NCBI GenBank assembly: GCA_964023205.1
Contig: OZ026842.1
Coordinates: forward strand, 38,331,501 to 38,395,500
Reading direction: 5' to 3'
Length of the DNA stretch: 64,000 nt
From: Lutraria lutraria
Taxonomy: Eukaryota; Mollusca; Bivalvia; Venerida; Mactridae
Of this stretch, positions 59,008 through 64,000 are shown piece after piece; the stretch's first letter is position 1; each line of letters opens with the position of its first letter. The translations under genes were made by a program, and so were the position numbers. The notes under the pieces are model-generated. The model did no database searches. It was not told where the DNA came from and was given only the letters and a program-made list of their open reading frames with translations.

Positions 59008-60905
59008 CAGTGTGGGGAATCCACGTGACCTAGTGACGTCAGAATGCAATCACGTTTTCTGTCAATTGAACTAGGAAAACAACAGGCAAGTGCATTATTT
59101 TTCGTTTTCTTCTAAAGCCACATAACTGTTGCAACTCCTTACATGAAGGGCAATCCCTGGTTCAGATTTTTGTCACTGTAGGCCCTCTACTTTTTTAGTT
59201 TTCCTGTCCAAACCGTTTGACAGTGTTGTGAAAATGAACGTTATTTTTACAAGAAAATTTTAGAAATTGACTTTATTTATTCAACCCACTCAAACCACGC
59301 ATAAAAGAATATGACATACATTTTGCTTGTCCGCATTTTTTCACACGTGTAAATATGCTTAGTGCTAGAGTTTACACCATTTAGCATAATTTAAAAAAAA
59401 TGTTATTCCTTCAAGCAGAGTTAAATCAGGTTATCGTTACAAGATGATTTTGAAATGATATTGCATTCAGTATAAATAATAAACAGTTACCTAAAATATA
59501 CAACAACATATTGTTGTATATATCTACACGATCATAGAAATAATGAATTGTATTTGGATAAAAAATATTAATAATTCCGTCATGCCAAATTAACCTTAAC
59601 ACATTTTGGGAAGCATGGTTATGTTTTACTGACACATCATGTTTCTGAATAACCATACCAAAAGTTCCGCGTGTATTTGGTACTTTGCGTTCTTAACCAT
59701 TGAAAAGAAGTTACCATGTAGGTGCTTTGCATTTACTATATGTTTCATTTTCATATTGCTTGATTGTAGGTGCAGGAAGTCAAAGCATCGAAGATCTAAT
59801 AAATTAATATGAGAAACTGCCATGTAATACAAAGATCATATCCATACCAATAAAACATCTTTAAAACACTCGACTACCACGTTAATAGTACCATCGTCAT
59901 TTGGCAGTTATTATTTATCAAGTCCCATCTTTAAGGTTGGCAGCATCTTGCTCTCGTTTCGTCTAGCCCCACCGTCCAAGCGAACTGCAAGCGCACCTTT
60001 CTTGACAGCATTCCTGTCCGGACTTGAAGCAACTACAGATGATGTACCTTTAAGCATACAGTGCATCGCAATTCGTCTCATTGCTATAGAAGGTATATAT
60101 TTCTTCATCTATTACTTGTGTATTGTCCAACCTGAAATGTATAAAACATACCCAAAACTTCTTGTAGAGATAACGTGAGTAGCAATAACATTTTTTAAAA
60201 TCATTCTAAATGGTGCAAACTCAAACACTAAGCATATTTACACGTGTGAAAACATGCGGACAATCGAATGCATGTTTAATTGCTTTTATGCTTGGTTTGG
60301 TTAATATGTCATTTGGCAAGACAGAATTATTAACATTTTTTTATCAAAATACAATTAACTATTTCTGTTATCGTGTAGATCTATACAACAGTATGCTGCT
60401 GTATATATTAGGTAACTGTTTATTATTTATACTGGATGCTATAGCATTTCTAAATCGTCTTGTAACGAAAATGTGATTTAACTCTGCTTGTAGCAATAGC
60501 ATTTTTTTAAATCATGCTAAATGGTGTAAACTCTAACATTAAGCATATTTACATGTGTGAAAACATGCGGACAAGCGAAATGTATGTCAAATTGCTTTTA
60601 TGCGTGGTTTGAGTGGGTTTAATAAGTAGTTAAGTCAATTCCCCCCCCCCCAAATCGTAAAAATAACGTTCATTTTCACAACACTGTCAAACGGTTTGGA
60701 CAAGAAAACTAAAAAAAAGTAGAGGGCCTACATTGACAAAAATCTGAACCGGAGGTAGTCCTTCGTGTAAGGAGTTGCAACAGTTATGTGGCTTTAGAAG
60801 AAAACGAAAAATAGAGTACTTACGTGTTGTTTTCCTAGTTCAATTGACAGAAAACGCGCTTGTATTGTGACGTCACTTGGTCACGTGGATTCCCCACACT
60901 GAAAC
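59008..60905. mobile_element. 1.9-kb element with about 600-bp inverted arms
   Basis: The left arm (59008 to about 59610) is inverted at about 60310-60905. Landmarks: TGGGGAATCCACGTGACC, CAATTGAACTAGGAAAACAA, AGGGCCTACA/TGTAGGCCCT, CCAAACCGTTTGACAG. The core, about 59611-60309, holds a possible exon fragment. A stretch of the right arm (60485-60615) is also copied directly at 60178-60310. No transposase is seen, so it is probably a non-autonomous foldback element. A poly-C run lies at 60641-60653. Confidence 0.85.
59948..60100 (+). pseudogene. Possible captured exon fragment, transporter-like
   Basis: A frame reading PFLTAFLSGLEATT and DDVPLSIQCIAIRLIAIEG lies in the core of the inverted-arm element. 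Its spacing loosely recalls the last transmembrane part of organic-anion-transporting polypeptides, where a short loop precedes a LGIQ..+.R+ helix. The match is weak and the frame has no start or splice support. Confidence 0.2.
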
Positions 60906-61028
60906 TACACGATTGATTTCTGTGGACATGAATCAGCACACAAATATAGCACCAAACAACAAATTATAATTTCTATTACTGATAATGTTTTGGGAGGGTT
61001 GCCTCTCAATACTGATTACAGTGGATAA

Positions 61029-61151
61029 AGGTCATTTGATGTCATTCCAAATCAATGTCATTTGAGGTCATAACCAAATCAAGGTCATTTGAGGTCATAA
61101 CCAAATCAAGGTCATTTGAGGTCATTACCAAATCAAGGTCATTTGAGGTTA
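61029..61151 (+). repeat. 27-bp tandem repeat made of AGGTCA direct repeats
   Basis: Five units. Units 3 and 4 are perfect AGGTCATTTGAGGTCA (61082-61097 and 61109-61124), and the others carry one change. This is the DR4 layout (two AGGTCA half-sites, 4-base spacer) bound by some nuclear receptors. Confidence 0.7.
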
Positions 61152-61549
61152 TTACAAAGTCTATACTACGGCGGTAATCAAGACCGGAAATACTAATGCC
61201 ATCTAACCAAGACCGACGTAACTGGACATCGGACTTTAAATGGGCGTTACATCAATCTGGTGCTTCTTCAAAAGTACATTTATCACTGTTACAAACATTG
61301 TTGTTAAACAACTGGAGTGTATGAATATTTTCATTTGTTTCTTTTTTGTTTTGATAATATATATTTTTTTACCAAAGCCGATGGCCAGCATGTTAATAGT
61401 AACATTTTCTGAAATGATCTCAATTGATGTTATGTGTAAAACAAGGACTATGTATATACATTTATACTAGTCCTTGGTGTAACGTATGCTGAATAAAAAT
61501 GTTACACAATTTGCAGGTGCCGTACAATCATAGATGGCATTATGAACCA

Positions 61550-61805
61550 TTATATGAGGTATGATGAATAGTCCTAAAATATTGACACAATGAACAATAA
61601 TGTGCGTACTGGTATTATGAACTGTTGATTACACGTTGACGTGGTGAACTATCATCATATCTTGGAGTGATGAATTGTCATCAAATGTAGCATGATGCAT
61701 AATCCTAAAATATTGACATTATGCACATTCATAACAAATTGGCATGATGAACGGTCTTCAAAAACTGGCATGATGATCAGTCCTCAAATATCAACATGAT
61801 AACAT
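61550..61805 (+). repeat. Degenerate tandem repeat, about 32-bp period
   Basis: Repeated ATGATGAAC.GTC.TCAAA.ATTGGC-like units with many changes. 61160-61545 and 61810-62530 hold no supported gene. Confidence 0.5.
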
Positions 61806-62532
61806 AATAATGTCTAAAAACGTTTTTGTCAACATTACTGTACAAAGGCCCCCCCCCATCAGTACCTCCAATGCCTGAATTAAGTTATAATTCAGGCCAG
61901 GAGTATTTAGCCAATAAACAACTTACTAGTACCTACAAAGGTGGTAACAGCAATATTACAACCATACACGTGTGGACTCATTGCGTTTTTTTTCAATATC
62001 CACCTATTTGTTTATTTTATAAAAAAAATATAGATATTACAGTGATTAAGGTGTCAATGACAGAACTAACTATTAAGATAATAAAAAAAACATTGACCAC
62101 ACAGCCAGATTCACAGGCATAATCTTTTTTAAAGAGTACAAGATGATGTTACATTCGGCTATAATAATTATTTTGTTAAATGAACGTTTATGCTGCTGCA
62201 TATCATACTCTTAGTAGTATTGCAAAGATAAGGGTGTAGCAATTTTTGCATGTCGCCAGCTAAAAACAGAATTTTCGTCATCAGATTTGGCTTGTCATTT
62301 ATTCTATCCTGCAATCCTGCTCATTAGGTGCTAGATAAACATATCAATCTCCAGTCAGTGCGTCACGTGGATAAAAAAGCGTAAGAATACAAATCATTTT
62401 AAGATTCCCGCGCTCTGTTAAAGCCAAAATAGTGATTTTTATATTTGTTGTAATTTGTAAAATGCATTAATGCTATTTCAGTAAAAAAAATGTAGTGTTG
62501 CACTAAACTTAATAAGAATAGCAGGATAAATC

Positions 62533-62628
62533 GAATACATGGTTGGTGTCGGAGATGGAGAAGGTTTATGATACAATTTCTCACTACCCGGCTAAACCTT
62601 CTTCATCTCCGGCACCAACCATGTATTC
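62533..62628. repeat. Hairpin with 36-bp stem and 24-base loop
   Basis: 62533-62568 pairs along its full length with 62593-62628. Two positions differ, and as plus-strand RNA both would form G-U pairs. The outer end is GAATACATGGTTGGTG and the inner end AGAAGGTTTA. It may be a tiny foldback element or a small-RNA precursor. Confidence 0.8.
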
Positions 62629-62639
62629 TCTATTTTACC

Positions 62640-64000
62640 GGAATTTATGTGCTGGTGAATTTCAATCAAAGACCATTCATTGGCTAGATAGAAAATATTG
62701 AAGGGACTAACGTTAAGATAGCTTTATGTACTAGATAAACAAGATGTACGACTATAAATACGTAATAGACAACATATGTGAACCGGAATTATCAGAAAGG
62801 TATAAGACACTTCAGTTTGGAGAAAAATGCCAGGGAAGCAGCACCCAAGTCTGTTTCAAAGTAGTATGACAATGTGTTTTTTTAACAGAACTATGAGTTC
62901 GGAGATTTTTTGTTGACGATTTGCTTAAACCCCCAACAGGGGTATATAAGGCAGGTAATGGGTGGTTTCCCTAGACTTTTAAACTGTTTTCAGCTCAGGG
63001 AGAGATTTTTTCAAAAAGAATATATTAAATGGTGTTTTTAATCACTGAAAAAAATTATGAATGAAGCAAAATGATTTTTTATCAGTCCAGATAAGAAACT
63101 ATTAACTTAATAACTTAATTTATGACATAAATTCAAATTTGAATTAGAGGGAGGAGTTTATATGGTTTAAACCCATCGTCTGCTTCAGCTATTTATAGAT
63201 TCAGTACTCACTGTATGTCTTTCACGGATAAAACAGTGTAGAGAGAGAGAGTTCATTTGATAAGACAATGTAGAGAGAGAGAGAGAGTTAATTTGCATCC
63301 GATAGTCTGATCGGAAGTTGCGTCTTTAAACACATAACGTCTATGTTATTAGTTAGTGCAATGTCTGCGAAGTTATATGATAGCTGTCTTTACAATAACA
63401 CATTGTCTGGCGATTTTGAGAACTGTCTGTGCTGTTCAATATCATAAATATGTCTGAGCACTCACAATAAAACAGACTATACTGAATATAATTCACTTTG
63501 AAATATTGAAAAGTTTGTTTGAAATAAAATATCTTCTGTTACAACATCTGTCTTTGCTTTGAATTAAATATTTCTAAAAGTAATTTTACATTGTTTTGTG
63601 ATGTACTCATAGTATAGTTGTATTCAAGAAAATGGCAAATTTGCCTAAATTTCTACATATTATGTTTTTACACATATATATTGTCAACAGCATAATAATA
63701 TAAAGTTTTTAACACATTGAACTATACTTAGGAAACGAGCATGTTAAAACGAATGAAAAAAGCGCGAAGAGGTAATACTGTACAGTAATGGAATATTGTA
63801 GTCATAAGAAAATACGTGATACGTCACCAACGGTGCATTTCATTTCAAATAGTATAATATATAATGGTACATTATGCTTTACTTCACTATTGCTATTGAT
63901 TTCCCCTACTTTTTGCGTCATCACTGAATTGTTTCATTGGTGATCTTTCAATAATGTACTGTTTATGTTTTCCATGAACAAAGTACCAAAATATTTTTTT
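62640..64000. other. No recognised gene; two GA runs
   Basis: Two short GA microsatellites (63240-63250, 63271-63288) lie in a small duplicated context (GTAGAGAGAGA...GTT.ATTT). A GGGGTATATAAGGCAGG sequence at 62939-62955 resembles a TATA box but no gene follows that I can see. Confidence 0.4.

Noticed and set aside
60210..60476. 88-codon frame in the inverted-arm element
   Set aside because: Most of it lies in the repeated arm, and the equivalent part of the other arm is not open.
62939..62955. Promoter with TATA box
   Set aside because: GGGGTATATAAGGCAGG looks suitable but no exon, start site or gene follows in the window.

Overview
The window is AT-rich animal nuclear DNA, most likely from a bivalve mollusc. 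It has GT-AG introns, an AATAAA polyadenylation signal, Penelope-like and Tc1/mariner elements, tRNA-derived SINEs, and several dispersed repeat families of a kind I associate with bivalve genomes. The bivalve call is an inference from repeat style; eukaryotic (animal) origin is directly supported.

Region 1-21000 holds the one intact gene I can support. It is an eleven-coding-exon, plus-strand gene whose exons join in phase to a 912-residue protein. The protein resembles vertebrate C5orf34 at both its N- and C-terminal halves. Its introns are crowded with mobile DNA: MITEs, a dimeric tandem array in intron 5, a decayed mariner carrying a nested TTAA-flanked element in intron 7, and a long composite of hairpin-headed repeats in intron 9.

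Region 21000-32000 has no intact gene. It holds further copies of the hairpin-headed tandem-core repeats and a decayed Penelope-like retroelement (reverse transcriptase plus GIY-YIG endonuclease). A candidate hammerhead ribozyme follows the retroelement.

Region 32000-46000 is intergenic. It contains several inverted repeats, two short pogo-like MITEs, SINEs, and a three-level nested insertion. The innermost insertion is a 587-bp foldback MITE whose empty target site is present twice more in the window.

Region 46000-64000 is also intergenic. It contains a frameshifted Tc1/mariner transposase, SINEs, a 19-copy 35-bp minisatellite, a 1.9-kb element with about 600-bp inverted arms, a short array of nuclear-receptor-like direct repeats, and a 36-bp-stem hairpin. 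Long stretches show nothing I can name.
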